Shown piece by piece: positions 1 to 13,900 of a stretch of DNA of 64,000 nt; the stretch's first letter is position 1; each line of letters opens with the position of its first letter. A program made the position numbers and the translations under genes. The notes under the pieces are model-generated. The model was not told the DNA's origin. It saw nothing but the letters and a program-made list of their open reading frames with translations, and did not search any database. The stretch is from Balanoglossus misakiensis. Taxonomy: Eukaryota; Hemichordata. Location: contig CM082595.2 in the NCBI GenBank assembly GCA_040954595.2, forward strand, positions 6,448,001 to 6,512,000. The letters are read 5' to 3'.

Positions 1-3000
1 GTTATAACTGGCTGTGAATAATGGAATAAATCATTCCGAAAATATTCGTTGGAAGGGTATCTGTATTCGAGTATCATGCACAAAGATTTGGTGCAACATT
101 TTAGTTAGTTGTGGGTACAGAAAATTGCATTTACGAGATCTCAATCTATACTCTATATGCACAAACCGATGTCAGATGGAGTATAACTATAAGTCGACAA
201 TAAACAGTGCCCAAGTAAAAAAAAACTAGAAACAACGTTTTCACATCTAAATGTATTTCGTGATCGATGACATATTCTATTGAGGGCCTTTGTGCATTTA
301 CAAGTTACATTTTTTTACCAATTTTGCGAACAAGGTGTTGTACGTGAGTCTGTCGCGGTTATACACGAACAACGCAAGTGTCCCATACATTACATGCAGA
401 TGCCAAGTGTCGCAAGGAGATGCGTCGGTTGAAGCCCATGATATGTGACTCGCATAACCAGTTCTTATAACACTTCAGCCAAATGTACATAATCTCGTTC
501 AGGTGAACACGGCTGCCAGTAGCCCCAAGGTGGTTGTTTTCAATCTTGCATGACGTGAATATTTTCCTTGAATCTACAGAGTAGTACTTCATCAGTAACA
601 CGCACTGCATATTTGGGTTTTCGCCTTGGTTATATATTTTGAAGCCTTACAGTCGACCTACGCTTGCTGAGGGAAAAACACGAGGCACATACTAAACAGG
701 AACGTGTGATTTAATTCATAATTTCACTTTGTGTAGTCATTGTGGACAATTAAATTTTGATTTAGAGGTCGAAAAGAAGACTGTCTTGACCCGGCAGGCA
801 CCACTTGTGCGTCAAACTTGCCATTTTAATTGGCATGTTATGGCTTACTTTTACAAAGCCCAGACATTAACATATCTGAATGCTAAAAGTCTCTGCACAT
901 TTAGTCTTCCTCTCTGACGACACAATCACTAACTACGACGATAGCCTGTCACCAGGGTAGGGCATAGAGCAAGCACGGTCAGAGATGAGAAATCGAGCAG
1001 GGAGCGATTATAGGTGTCGAAGATGGCGCCCATCCGAAAGTAGATGGTGGAAGAAGCCGGATGAGAACATGGGACTGTTAAATGTTGTCTGTACTGTACG
1101 AAATGTAAATTAATATGATATGCAATTTCAGTGTCCATCTCTAAAGAAACAATCTATATGATAGTGGGCAGACATAGATGTAAAGGTGGCAAAGGATTTG
1201 GGGCAAAAATAATATTTATTTTATTAATAATCTAACAATAACTGATAAAATATTAAACAATGATCTCTGTGACGCCATCTAAATTTTTTAACAAAATGGC
1301 GTCCGTTGTGAAAAAAAAATGGAGAACACATAACCACAGTCATTCACAATTACAGATTTACATCTGCTGAGGGAACTTCGCGCCAAAATGTCAAACAAAA
1401 AAGAAGTTGTCTAATTACTTGTGTAGCGAATCTCACTGGTGTGTTTATTCATTGATAAACATCTGGAGTGTGATTTGAAAAATATGAAGTGCCCACGTTA
1501 ATTTTGATGATGGAACCGACAAATTTTAGTGCTGCACAAAACAAGAGCGTGTATGTAGTGCACTTTTGCCCTAAATAGCCTTATTTTATCTATATCTGAC
1601 TACAGAATCGAAATTACCAGCACCACAAATGCTTTTAAGTCTGGAAACCCAGTGATCATTATTCGCGTTGTCGTAAATGGAATGAATTTTTTTTTTCTCA
1701 ACCAGCCCGGGGAACAATATGTGCGCTCTGTCTGACAGCCGCGTGGCGGCCATTTTCTGGATTCCGAATGAATAATCAACGGAAGTGCCCTGGGAAGTGT
1801 TATATTTCGCGCCATGTCTTCGGGGCTGTTGTAATAATTGATATTATGTGACCTCAGATACTTCAAGCTTCAATCCCGAGCATCCCCCACTGATTTACAT
1901 TGCATAAATTGTCCCCCGCACATTTTGCCGTAATTTGAGCAAACAGCTCTATACTCAGCAGGGCTGGGCAAGCGCGTCACTGCACTGCACTCGCTGGACT
2001 CAAACTAACCGATTGTGATATCCTCTGATAATTACCTCGCAAATCAAAACCTTTTAAATCATATAATCGAATAAACAAAACAAATATGAACAGTTTCAAT
2101 AAGGAGCACAATTATGAGTATGGTGTGACAAACAGCACGGATCTAGATGGAAAATAAGAGGGGGAAAAACACGAGCCCGGTAGCGAGAGAGCCAATGTAC
2201 TCGACGGACTAGATGAGTTGTCAGACCTGAGTGTTAGAGGTGTTGACCTCTTCCTGTCCCGCTTGTAATTAACTGTCAGTGTACGTTAGTACGCGAAAGT
2301 GCCAAAACAAAAACGAGAGCACGATGCCAGTCAAATTTGACGACGCGGACATTGATTGTTGTAAAGTAACGTTGCTTCTGCAGTTATGTTTGTTTAATTG
2401 TGTGACTATCCAGACAGAGAAATCTCCGAACGTAAACGGCAAACACTAAATATTCTTGTCCAAACGGAAGATTAAAACTTCAGCGGAATTCACAAAAGGG
2501 GTGATGCGATTGGCACATCGTTCCGTTTGATACGAACGACCATTTGTAAACCAACCCAACCTCACGTTCACAATGGCATGTTTCACGTGACTGAGTGACA
2601 AGGCGGTAATTATTCGCTCTCCGACCAAATCTATGAGAAATTTACACTCCGTCACTGCATTGAGTAATGAACTTCTTAATTTATTAATGTGAACAAAATC
2701 CACCCAGGAAACCAGCTCAAACCAGCGGCGTGTAGATGGTTATTAAATGTAAACCGATAAATATTATCTTCCATCTATCAGGTTCATATTGCTAATGCAT
2801 CCTTCCAGGTTAAATTTTAATAATGAATGTGAAGAAAAACTCAAGCGACGTCTTTCGCGTGTCACATACACCAATGCTCAAACTTCGGGTATTGTCAGAT
2901 TGATAATTTATGATTTACCGAGTCAGTATATTGCTTGGTCAGGTTCTCACAATATCGAAGGCAAGCGTACTGTAACTGAATTTACTAGCAGTGTAAGTCC

Positions 3001-6000
3001 AAACAGTTGGTAACTAAGAGAAAATTCCCTATCGCTGAAAATCTTGAAATGGAAAGGCGAGTACTTTTGATTTTTCTAGTATGAACCGCTATTGCGATAA
3101 ATTTGTTTTGAAAAAGATTGCATACAGTGTGTTTTATGGCATTGAACTTGGATACTGTCAAGGACCTTCATTCTGTAAAGATGTGCTGCCGAGCTATATT
3201 TTCGATTATGATATTTTCTCTGTCGTTTGGCCAGAATGCCAGGCCTGGTGTTTGAAGCACGATGACAAATTGGACAATTTTGTTATCGGACAGGATGTTT
3301 TTTGTGAGTCCAGCGACATCATTTGCGAGAGGTACATCATTACCAGAACTACATAATTTGTTGTTGGTATACTGTGAGTGATAACAATAATTCTCCACGG
3401 GGTCAGTATTGCACCAACTTACATTTTCGTTCCAAGTCATTGTGACGAGAATTCGTCTGCTATTAAACACATAACAGATGCGCTCACCAGGCAATACAAA
3501 CGATCATTATCCAGCTGTCCCTAAATATCAAAAATTGCCTTCTTCCGTCGAAATCGCTAATTTCCATTTAAGCAGCTATATCGGTTGCAATGCCCCATTT
3601 CCCCTTAGAAAGTACATCGCACTGAATGGTTTTGTTGGTGATTTTGCTGTGAAAAATCATTGCCCTTCGTCGATCGTTAATTGGGTTGGAGTCAACAAAC
3701 TTGAAATTGCGCATCTCCCTCCAATTTGATTCGCCATGCGTCGGACCACAACTGATCTGCTGACAATTGAGCATCGAGATGCAAATTGATCGTTTTGGGC
3801 ACGACACTCTCATTGTAGGCGCGCGACTAATTGAAGACATCCGCAGTTGCTCAAAAATGGTTGTAGGCGTTAGTATCGGGGTCCCTTTCACCAGGCGCAC
3901 CGCGGTCGAAAGTTTGACAAAGTTGTCCTTTTGCGTAGAAATTGCATAGTGTTCCCCCTATGTGTACACTGGTATTTGAAGAACACGATTCCGTGAGCCG
4001 CCATCGAAATAATTGGTAAGCCAGTCCGCAGCTTGTTATACGTCGTGAATGGTAATTCGGCAGCTGCGATATCTGACTTACAATATCCAAAGTCAGATTT
4101 TCACGAGCGCGGACATTTAAGTACGCGGGGCTTTTAGCGTGGCGTCTATGGAAAGGTAAAAAGTGCCTTCTATATTATATGGCGGCGAGGGATAAAACCA
4201 GTAATCGTGAATGCTGCGCGTGGCAATGCAGTTTTTTATCTGTGAAACGTGTCACAGTTGTTCCTTGGTCCTTGCTAAATCCTTTACATTCTACTCCATT
4301 ATTTACGCTGCCCGTGAGCGATCAGGCTTATCCTCTGCGATGTTTTGTGAGGTGTCCACGCCTTAGCTAAATCCGATTCTAGTTCCAGATTGAGGCCGTA
4401 TCTCTACGGTGTGACCACAATCGCTGCGCGCAATTAAAGTAGCTTTCACAGTCACAGAACTTTTCCAGTCATGGCGGGAAAAGTGGGGAAAAGTTATTTT
4501 GTCACCTGTCTCGGTGGGAATCAAATAGTGAAAGTGATTAAATCGCTTAATGATCCCATTTGATTGGGACAAAATGACTTGTATATTGAAAAAAGCGGAG
4601 CAATATGCAATATTAATATGCTATCTTTAATTGGTGCAAGCATGTTACATAATAGTGATTAGATTCTAATTTAATATTTGTCAGTGTAGGCTACTAACTC
4701 CTGTTCACTGTTTTATTAATTAGTTAGAGAGAATAATCCTGGAAATCGCCACCTGTGTAAAATCTTTGATAATTCCATAGAAACAGAAGGTTCAATTAAT
4801 GCAACAACACATTGCTTTAAAAGACGTCATATTGGATATATATTGATTATAAAAATGACATTTTGTGCATTTTATTATTTTCGTTAATTCCAGCCACCAA
4901 TACATGTTTGTCCAAGACGGTTCAGCAAGTCACGTGCTGGTCAAAATTGTTAAAAAAAAGTAATTCTTAACAAGACTTAATACCAGGACAAAACCACAGA
5001 AGACAAAAGTAGCAAAATACATACGTGGAGGAAATTGCGCAGAATCACAAAGGGTGCAACATTTGTACTGAAACCTCAATACTTAAGATCAGTAGCCCTA
5101 CTATAAACACCTCTTACATTACTTACCGTACGATTTTGCCTTAAATCTGAAGTCGGAAGTATTAGCATAATCGTTTTTCACAATTTTCACTCTCTCAAGG
5201 GGCGCAGACGCGCTAATTGACAGTAATGAAGTGTTTCGCTCTGAATGAATGGGACTGCAGGATTTCCGCAATTTGGCAAGCCACGCCCCGTCTGACAAGC
5301 ATTAATGGACGATTCATGGAACAATGTGACGACAGTACAGGCTGCCGTTCGAGGTACATTGTCGCTTCACATCCCTGTGGAATAATCCCAAATTACCCGT
5401 TAAAATCATGGGTAGAGGGCTCAATGGTCTCCATGCACGCTGGACGAAACGGCACAGGACTGTTCTGTGTGACGAGTTCAAAATTTGACTATTCATTAAT
5501 TGAACTTGATCTAGAACTAAGTTTAGTTTAGTTCAGTTTAGTTCATTTTAGTCCTGGTTTTTTGGTTATTTTGATTTGCAATCATGTTTCTCCTGGTTCA
5601 TCCCATTTCTTAACTGAATCCCTCGAACTATGCAAATCCTATACCGCGGCATTACCGAGAAAATTAGACGACCAAAATACTGGATTTGAAACTACCCGTT
5701 TATCATGAAATAAGCAGCAATTTGATAACGCGAAAATGATATTAATCGTCGAATCATTTCTCTCTTAGAAGGTGAAATGCTTAATCCAGAGATGGGCCTG
5801 GCTGACCAACCTTTGAAATAAAAATCACGAAAGTCAATTTAATGCAGTGTGATTGGAGACGAGTGTGTACACATAATCTGATAGCGTTTTTTTTTCTCAG
5901 AGAACACCGGGGGCGAGTGATCAGATATAGTGATGATTTGTGATACCCAATATTTACAGTCCAGCGACTGATTGTGCCGATATCTGAAGTCGGTGAAAAT

Positions 6001-9000
6001 TGATACCTAGCTAGCAGAGTGTGTAACATTTCAATGTGTTTAATAATGCGTCTGAAGGCGAAATTCCCGTGCAGTTTTTAAGACGACTGGGCCGATATTG
6101 TTGTGCCACCTTTCAAGCGAGGCATTATCTTTCGCTTCTCGGGTTACCTTCTTTGAAATCGCAGCTCGCGAGAGTCTGTGGGCCACAAAAGATGACAGGA
6201 CACTTCTTTTTCCAAGGGAAGATAGATGATGTGACGTAGTTCTGTGACGTGGGGTGCCCACATTCAACAATCTCATAAAGAGCGGAAGTAGCTGTAATGG
6301 ACTTCTTGATCCTCAGTAACATTACGTCTTCACATATTTTTTTAAAAAGCAGCACATCACGACTGTAAGTAGTTTTAAATCATTTTATGGCTAAAACAGA
6401 CACAGATTCTATCATATAACCAGAAATAGCCCAAATCGAACACTTACACAATCATATGATACATCCGTGTTTATGCCATTTAATACTATTTTTGGCGTCT
6501 GTCATATGTGCTTACATAAACCTAGGAATAAATTGCCCCATAATTGAAAACAATATAGACCAGCTGAGTGCATCTGTACGAACAAACGTTTTTGTTTTTT
6601 TCTCTTGCATATCTTGGTCACAATTGCCACCACAGATACTCGACAATATTTTGTACTGCCTCCACCCCATGTCACAATAGTCTACAATTTTTATACCATA
6701 AACATGTTTGGTAATTGTAATGATTATTATGACTATTTTGGCCTTTAAAACCGAGGGGGGAGCTCATCTGGCGAAGCACCTTAATTTAGCTTGGGCCCTC
6801 ACTACAACCGGAATTAAAAGTACCTTTATTTCAATTAGACAACTTTTACCTGGTAGGAATTAGGGAATTTTGTGAAATTTAATTCTCTCGTGTCGTTACA
6901 ACACTTTGGATGACCACAGGGAAATGTATGCAGTAGCTGTGGGACCCGTATACACATGGGAGTCTCAGACATGCATATATGCAATGCCATGTTTGGGGAT
7001 TGGCAATGCTTGCTGTGAGCGCAACCTTGATTCGAGAGTACAGCGGCAAGTTTCGACTTCATCTTTATTGATGACGCATGTTGATAATACACCCGAATGA
7101 AAGAAACGTGCTCAGTCGATATATTATAGTTCTGTTTGACAATATGACGGTTGCCACAAACACCGAAGAATCTTCGAAGAGATATTCGCAAATACTAAAC
7201 TTAAAATTTTTAGAAATCATGGCTTCACGTGTTTTTGTCAGCTTAAAAAACGCCATTTGTGAATAAACCACAACAGTCTCGCATCATTGGCCATTGCTTT
7301 AGTGTTCAGGTTATTCACATGATTATACTTTTAAAATATCTCGAGAGGGCGCAAAACTTGACAAGGAATTCAACACGACTCGTAGAGGTAGAAACTCCAG
7401 TCTTACAGGACAGAAGCATCGGCAAAGTACAGTATCTACTTCTGTTAGTTTTTCAAACTGTGCCCTTCTTGAAGAAGAGAAACCTCCTCACTGTGACGCC
7501 TTCATATGTTATAATACTAGTATTACTCCGCCGATTAAAGTAGTTCCCAGAAAAGAGGGCACTGAGATTATAGATGAAATGAATTATTTCAGGCAAACTT
7601 GCAAGAGAACTAAGCAACGAAATCTACAGACGTCAGACATGTCAGTTTGGGTGATTTGAGAAAATAGAGTAGAATATGTACTACCAACTTGGTTTCTGTT
7701 GTCATGGTGTATAATACAGGGTTCATATTTTTTTACTTCAAAAAAGTCAACCATATTCAGAAAAACGTCACGAAAAATACTTACTGAATGAATTATTGTA
7801 CCTATGTCATGTACAAACGTCATTTCTTCGTACAGAGTAATCAGATACAGGCTAGGGAAAACCTGTTTAGGTATTGCACGATGGACTTGGTGAAATGCTG
7901 TTCATTTGAAGAATTTGCAAATCTTCACGTAAAGTGGTGTCAAAGGTGTTGTGGTTTGACAGTCAAATGGGAAGAACAAATTCAGGTATTTTTAGATAGA
8001 ATTTGACCCTTGACAAAAGCTCATGAGAAAAGTATCTGGAACTTTTCCCGTTTTTCGTATTTCTGAATAAGGACCGGTTTTGTTTGTTTTAACTATTCCA
8101 TAATTCTCTTGCTAACATCATTCTGATAATTGTGAGAGCAATTGATTTTAAGCAAGCTGAATCCATTGTTATCGAAAAACTGTTTAGTTACGTCTTTTCT
8201 CATGTATTTAAAGAGTTGTTTTTGGATGACTGGTTTAGTCTAAGTCACTACTATGCTTGTGTGTATGTACGGATTTAATGAAACAAACACAGAGAACGCA
8301 TTGTGGCCTGTTTAAAAACTGATGGTAACTCAACATGTAATTCTCCCGTTGTGTCTAAAATACAACGATTAAGTCTGAGAGTTAGGGGTACTCGTAAAGC
8401 GTGCGTCAATCAACATCAATCGCTGCACGCTTCGAATGACAACTTGAAGTCGATGATGACTATTAAATAAAACGTATGAGTTTGAAGTGAAATATGCGTG
8501 AAGCCACATCAAGTAAATTAATAGGCATCAAGCTGTGTTAACACAAAATGATTTAAGAGACAGAAAAAAGATGGAAAAGTGGAATTCGCGTGTCATAAAA
8601 CGATTTCATTGTAAATCTCGCCAAAGTTCGATAGAAAATATTATATTTTGATGGGAAAATTGAATGTTCGGGGTTTTTATTTTTCCTGGAGGCTGATCCA
8701 TTGGCCCTGCTGTTGGACGTCACTATAAATGCTAATCGAATCACAGGACGCCCATTGACGTTGAGAATTAACAAGATCGACTTTTTTACGCGGCGACGAA
8801 ACACCGCTAATAACGCTCACAATTTCGTAAGCGCCGTATATTTTACCGACTCGCGCGCACTTCAGGGAGCCATTGCTGACGGAGCGGGGCTGTAGCGCCT
8901 CGGGATTGGCGCGATAATTTGGCAATTTATAGGTAACTTTAACCCAACAACACCGAAAATGTAATTTACGCTTACGAGAAATACCCATGGGCAAAACACA

Positions 9001-10149
9001 ATAAATTGCCATCCTCGTGGATTTATGGAGATTGTATTTGACTTGCAATTTTCCATAACTTAAATTGGTCGGTTATTCATACGTAAAGCGCAATACGACC
9101 CCGTTGAATGTGCGCGCTAGAAATGCATGTAAACTTAATCATCAATTCCTGGCTCTTATACCTAGCAACGCAAAGCACTCCTTAATGCTAATACTGGTAG
9201 TATCTCGGGTGACTAAATCGTAAGTGTGGATTAATAAATGGGAGCATAAACTCGGACAAATTGGTTGAATTTCACATCTGTGTGAACATGTGTCATATAA
9301 TATGACCCCAAGGAAATGAGAATAAAGAATTATTCCAGTGGCTGTGACCATTTTGTGTAAACGTACGCGCTATAAACCTATTCACGCTCTACGTGACGAT
9401 GACATGATGATCTCTAGTGGGAACTTTGAAAACTTGTCGCGGTGTAGCGGACTGGTATTTGAACAAATTTGAGATGAACTGGTGCTTCTGTGTTCTGAGG
9501 TGCATGAAACGTGTTCAAATTTACAATTGACTTAAATTATAAAACAAAAATATTACACATGAGACATTTAGAAGTCTTGAATCAAAATTTTACATTCTAA
9601 TATCTATTGTTCATGAATGTCATTTTGTCAACGTGTATTCACAAAACATTTGCACATTTTCTTCATTCTTTTTGTCATAAAATGCATTAGTTTTAAGAAA
9701 AATACTTTCTTTTCTTTCGTTGGAATCCTTTTTAGGTTTGTGCGTCTGTGTAACTATCTCCTTCCAAATCATGTGGAATAATTTCCAAATTTTGGCGGGA
9801 AATATCACGTAGTCAAAGGTGAATACCCTTCAATGCTACTACACAATGCAACAATTTAGAATGTGTGTCGCTAGCGGAAGCTGAAAAATCGATACATCCG
9901 TTCTGTAAATGTTTATAGGTCCTGTAAAGCTCAATTTGTTCGTCCTTTTCGTCACATGTTCCAAACTAATTCACTTTGCGATTAATGTACCAAGTCACAG
10001 CATCACATTACATCAAATAAAGTTATCTTGGCGTACATTACTGTTTGAGACAACTCTATGCTTTGTTGTTAGTAAGGTGTCTGTATGCGTTTATGGTGTG
10101 GACAACAGGGCTATAGTCAGGAGCATATTTCTTTAGCCGTGCTCAAACA
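1..10149. other. Gene-free AT-rich stretch
   Basis: I see no supportable gene here. The longest open frames are about 120 codons, lack recognisable domains and are no longer than expected by chance across six frames. A few short YY1-like motifs (AAGATGGCG near 1020, AAAATGGCG near 1296, GGCGGCCATTTT near 1745) and a small degenerate TTTAG run (5513-5553) are visible. The block around 8650-9060 is richer in CpG and could be regulatory, but nothing proves it. No tRNA-like or rRNA-like segment was noticed. Confidence 0.6.
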
Positions 10150-10940
10150 CTACGGTACAAAAACTGTCCATTTTGCCTGTTCCTGTATCTGACAAGCGCG
10201 AACATCCACCCTGGGCTCGTTACACCCAGCCGCGCTCAACTTCAATATGCAAATATGTCGCGCTTTCATCAAACCCATCAAACAGGAATCACTCAAACCG
10301 CCCAACTTGGCGCGTCCTCAAGACAATCACCTCTTCTCCCGCCATTTTCCTTGCCACATCAACGCATTCAATCACCCGCGGCCGTTCCATTCGGTTCACT
10401 TATTCCCCAGACAGTTAACACATCGCTTTGCCATCTTACACATCTTACCATCCGTGCCTTCAACTGACATGTCATCTGTTCGTCCATCTTGCCACAACCC
10501 ACCTGGTCATCTGGTCACCAGCTCTGAAAACCATCGTTCACCCATACATGCGTCATATTTCCTACTAGTTCAACCCGCCCATGTGTTCATCATCCAATCT
10601 CATATCCGTATATTTCTTTCATCTCCATTCCTCAATCGAACTTTTGTCAATTGATCCATACACCCACCCACCCTGTCACCCCCTCAAATTCCCTGTCAGA
10701 TGATTACCCAAGTTACTTAGAAAGTGCAAACTTTTTTACACCAATCAGCTAATTCGCCCTCTCAATCGGCCCCTTCAACAACCCAACATCTTACCCCAAT
10801 CCACCTACTACCTCATTCACTGATCGCCTTTCAACCCACCCACTGTCGTCGATCAATTTAATTGTATCCCTTAAATTCAATCCAATATCAAACTTTAAAC
10901 AGCCTTCTGTCTGCCATTACCTTAAAACACTGATCAGTAC
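10150..10940. repeat. G-poor, C-rich strand-skewed block
   Basis: For roughly 790 bases the plus strand is strikingly poor in G and rich in C, with many loosely repeated CATC, CCATC and CACCC words. Both flanks have ordinary composition. The overlapping open frames in this block (up to 135 codons) are low-complexity Pro/His/Ser/Thr products of the skew and show no domain. I read it as degenerate simple sequence rather than a gene. Confidence 0.5.
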
Positions 10941-13900
10941 AACATCTCAACATGGAACTCATCCAATACTTTCTGCTACAACGGCCTGTGAGTCGATTGC
11001 GTGAAATATCAAATGCCACCGACAAGGTATAAATCGCTTCTCGACTAAGTGCCAATAAACAGCAACATCAGACTGTTATGCCTCTTATTGACTGCGAGGC
11101 ATTCGTCTTATCGGGGGAAAGGGCTTAGCTCGGCATTGTGCTCAAGCGGTTAAGTCCTAAACCGCCGCGGGCGTCTGATCAGCGCAAAGAGCGGAGATAA
11201 ATGCTTCTCGTGTTTCCAGTTTTCAAAATTTATCTATAAAAGCGCAGTTTATCAATAAGTGTAAATACAAAGTAACGTTTTCTTATTTTTAGAACTGGTT
11301 CAGTTAGTAGATGTAGTATTGTGTCAACCAGTCATGCAAGACAAAATCGTATTGTAGGCTGTATCTGGTTTTACTACAAACTATGTTCTTTATAAAACTC
11401 TTTTTCTTGGAACAGTCTACACTTTTACTTGTGAATTTTCCACTTTTGTCCTGGGGTATAGGATTCAAATTTTCGTTCCATCAGTACTTCCTATTCGTGG
11501 CACATTGTTGGTATTTCGTGTCCCATTCTTACCGGGAAGCTGTCACATTTATGTATTCAGTTGTTCCATATACACCATGTGAGCAGGACTCCTCCTGCCT
11601 GTGCGAATAGCGAAACGAGGTCTGTCAGTTTCAACTGAAGGCCCACTTTCTCTTGAACTTAATTGAGAGCGATCGGCTAAGGTTCAACCTGGGAAACGAG
11701 GGGCACACGTTTCAAATCATGTAGATGTCAAACGATTTCGTGTAACAAAACACGACGAATTCCCAAAAGAAAATTAGTCATTTCAACTCACCCTTCCACA
11801 GCATCAGTGCCGTCGGCAATATTATCTTTGCATTGAAACGCTTTGTTCTCTATGAATATCGCACCGGGCTTCAATGATATTAAACACGTGACTCTCTGTG
11901 ATTTTTACAGTTTGGCCTTTGATTTTGCTTTGCGTATCAGATGTTTCACATCGATGACAAAAGGTTCTCATTCATCCCTGTCTCCCTAGATACATTCTCG
12001 ATTAGCTATGCATTTCTAGTGAAGAATTTCAGTCTCGTTTGCAGGGTCTACATTTTTATGACTGCATGAATGTATGATATTGTCAGCCTGGTACTTGTTT
12101 CTATTACACAGACATAAAACATGCAATTTTTGATTAAAAGTATGTCTTAAAATTCTTAAGAGACACATCTGGTTGTTTTCTGAGCAACGCTGGAATGACC
12201 TGAATATTCGCCTCCCCCTAATGTTCCTTGCAAATCCCGTTTACTGTCTACTCAAACTGTTCTCTAGTGTTGCTTCGTTTGTATTTTGTTGGACAGACCC
12301 TACTCATCCGACTTTGATTAGAAGTATGGTTTACCCAAATTCCAGACTTTTTTCTTGATAAACCGAGAACGACCCTTATTTTTCCTGGCTGTAGTACCCA
12401 GCAAGACAGCCCCCCCCCCCTTCCGAGGAGACCGTATACTTGCATGTAAACACCGTCCAACTGCCCTGCGAAATAACGTAAGTCTTAACAGATTAGCCAA
12501 GCCGAGCCGCCTTTGCCAAAGCAGCGTGGCCGTGACACAGGTATTAGGAGACACAAACTCGTCATGGGAATGTATCGGCCTTGTGTCGTTATTTCCCTAA
12601 TCCACCTCGTTCACACCGGCGAGACCAACGAACATTTCCTGAGAGGCTAAGCACCAGTTGCTAAGTCTAAAGTATTCATGCACCGGGAGTATCAAAATCA
12701 ACTTGTACTTTTAAGCTCAACTGTAATCTTACTGATTGTAGCTTGGGGGGGGGGGTATTTTTTCAAATTCATCAAATATGTAGATTCGTTGTTTAAGTCA
12801 TGTCGTATGCTAAAGCACCAGGTGTTCAGCAAGTCTACAATGCGCATCTGGGTAAAATACATATTCATTATTGGCCATAACATGTGCACTCCTTTTCATG
12901 CAGCAGACGCGAAAGCATACATAAGAACAAATAGCATCGGCGTTGGCTGACAGGTTTAGAGACTCTGTACCACTGTGGTAGTGGACACTCCTTTTGAAAC
13001 TCTCGATTTTGTTCGAGGATGTCACATACAATAAACGCCGCGTTGTCCACTTGGGTCTGTTAACAAATCACTGCCACAGCCCAGCCTTCAGAAGAACTCG
13101 TCACTCGCGAATGAATCACACAATCTCCCCTTAACAGCAAATGCTCAGCGAAGCCTTCCGCAGAGAAATGTATAGACTGCCAGACTTAGACAAAACAACA
13201 CATTATTTCACTTACATGTATAACAGTGTATACACTGTTCAGTACGATTACGGTAATCTATGTCGATATCATATCAACTTTTTCATATATTTACTCACAA
13301 GACATAGGCCATAATTTACTCCGTCTAAGCAAAGAAACGCGATCATATACCAAATTGTCGAAACATTTCATTGGCCTATAAGAAGTCAAATTAGCTGCCT
13401 CAAAAATGAGTATAACATGCTGTCTCTGTTAGACATCGATCATCAAGGAAATGGGTGGACGCTTTTAGGAGAATGTTGTAATGATCTAGATAGATGGAAA
13501 TCAGATCTACATCCGAACCCTGGTGTGTGTACTTTCTGCCTCGTACAGTACTGTACTGCCAGGCGAGTGAAGACGATATGTCCCTGTTTGGGTCCGCTCC
13601 CCGCCGTCTTATTACCTGCGTTCGTTTGATCTGATTTGCCGGTGATTTAATCATTTTATCTGCGGTCCTGGTTATTACGTTCTCCGGCGAGACAATAAGA
13701 GAAGGCTGTCAGTTTCCGGACTTGACGGAAACATAACGGAACCTTTAATTCATCAGTGGCGGCCGACAGCCAAGGAATGATGAACAACCCTCTCTGCCTT
13801 TTAATTAGTAACCTTCGCGTTATAGAGGAATCGAGCCGGAATTTTCCACTCAGTCTATGCACCTCGCACAGCGCGGGGAAACAGCTAACCAGATCTGTGC

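Noticed and set aside
13417-13629. Frame containing DLHPNPG, resembling the HPNPG motif seen at the start of some LINE ORFs and 2A-like peptides
   Set aside because: Only six residues match, the final P is absent, and no reverse transcriptase or endonuclease sequence follows within several kb.
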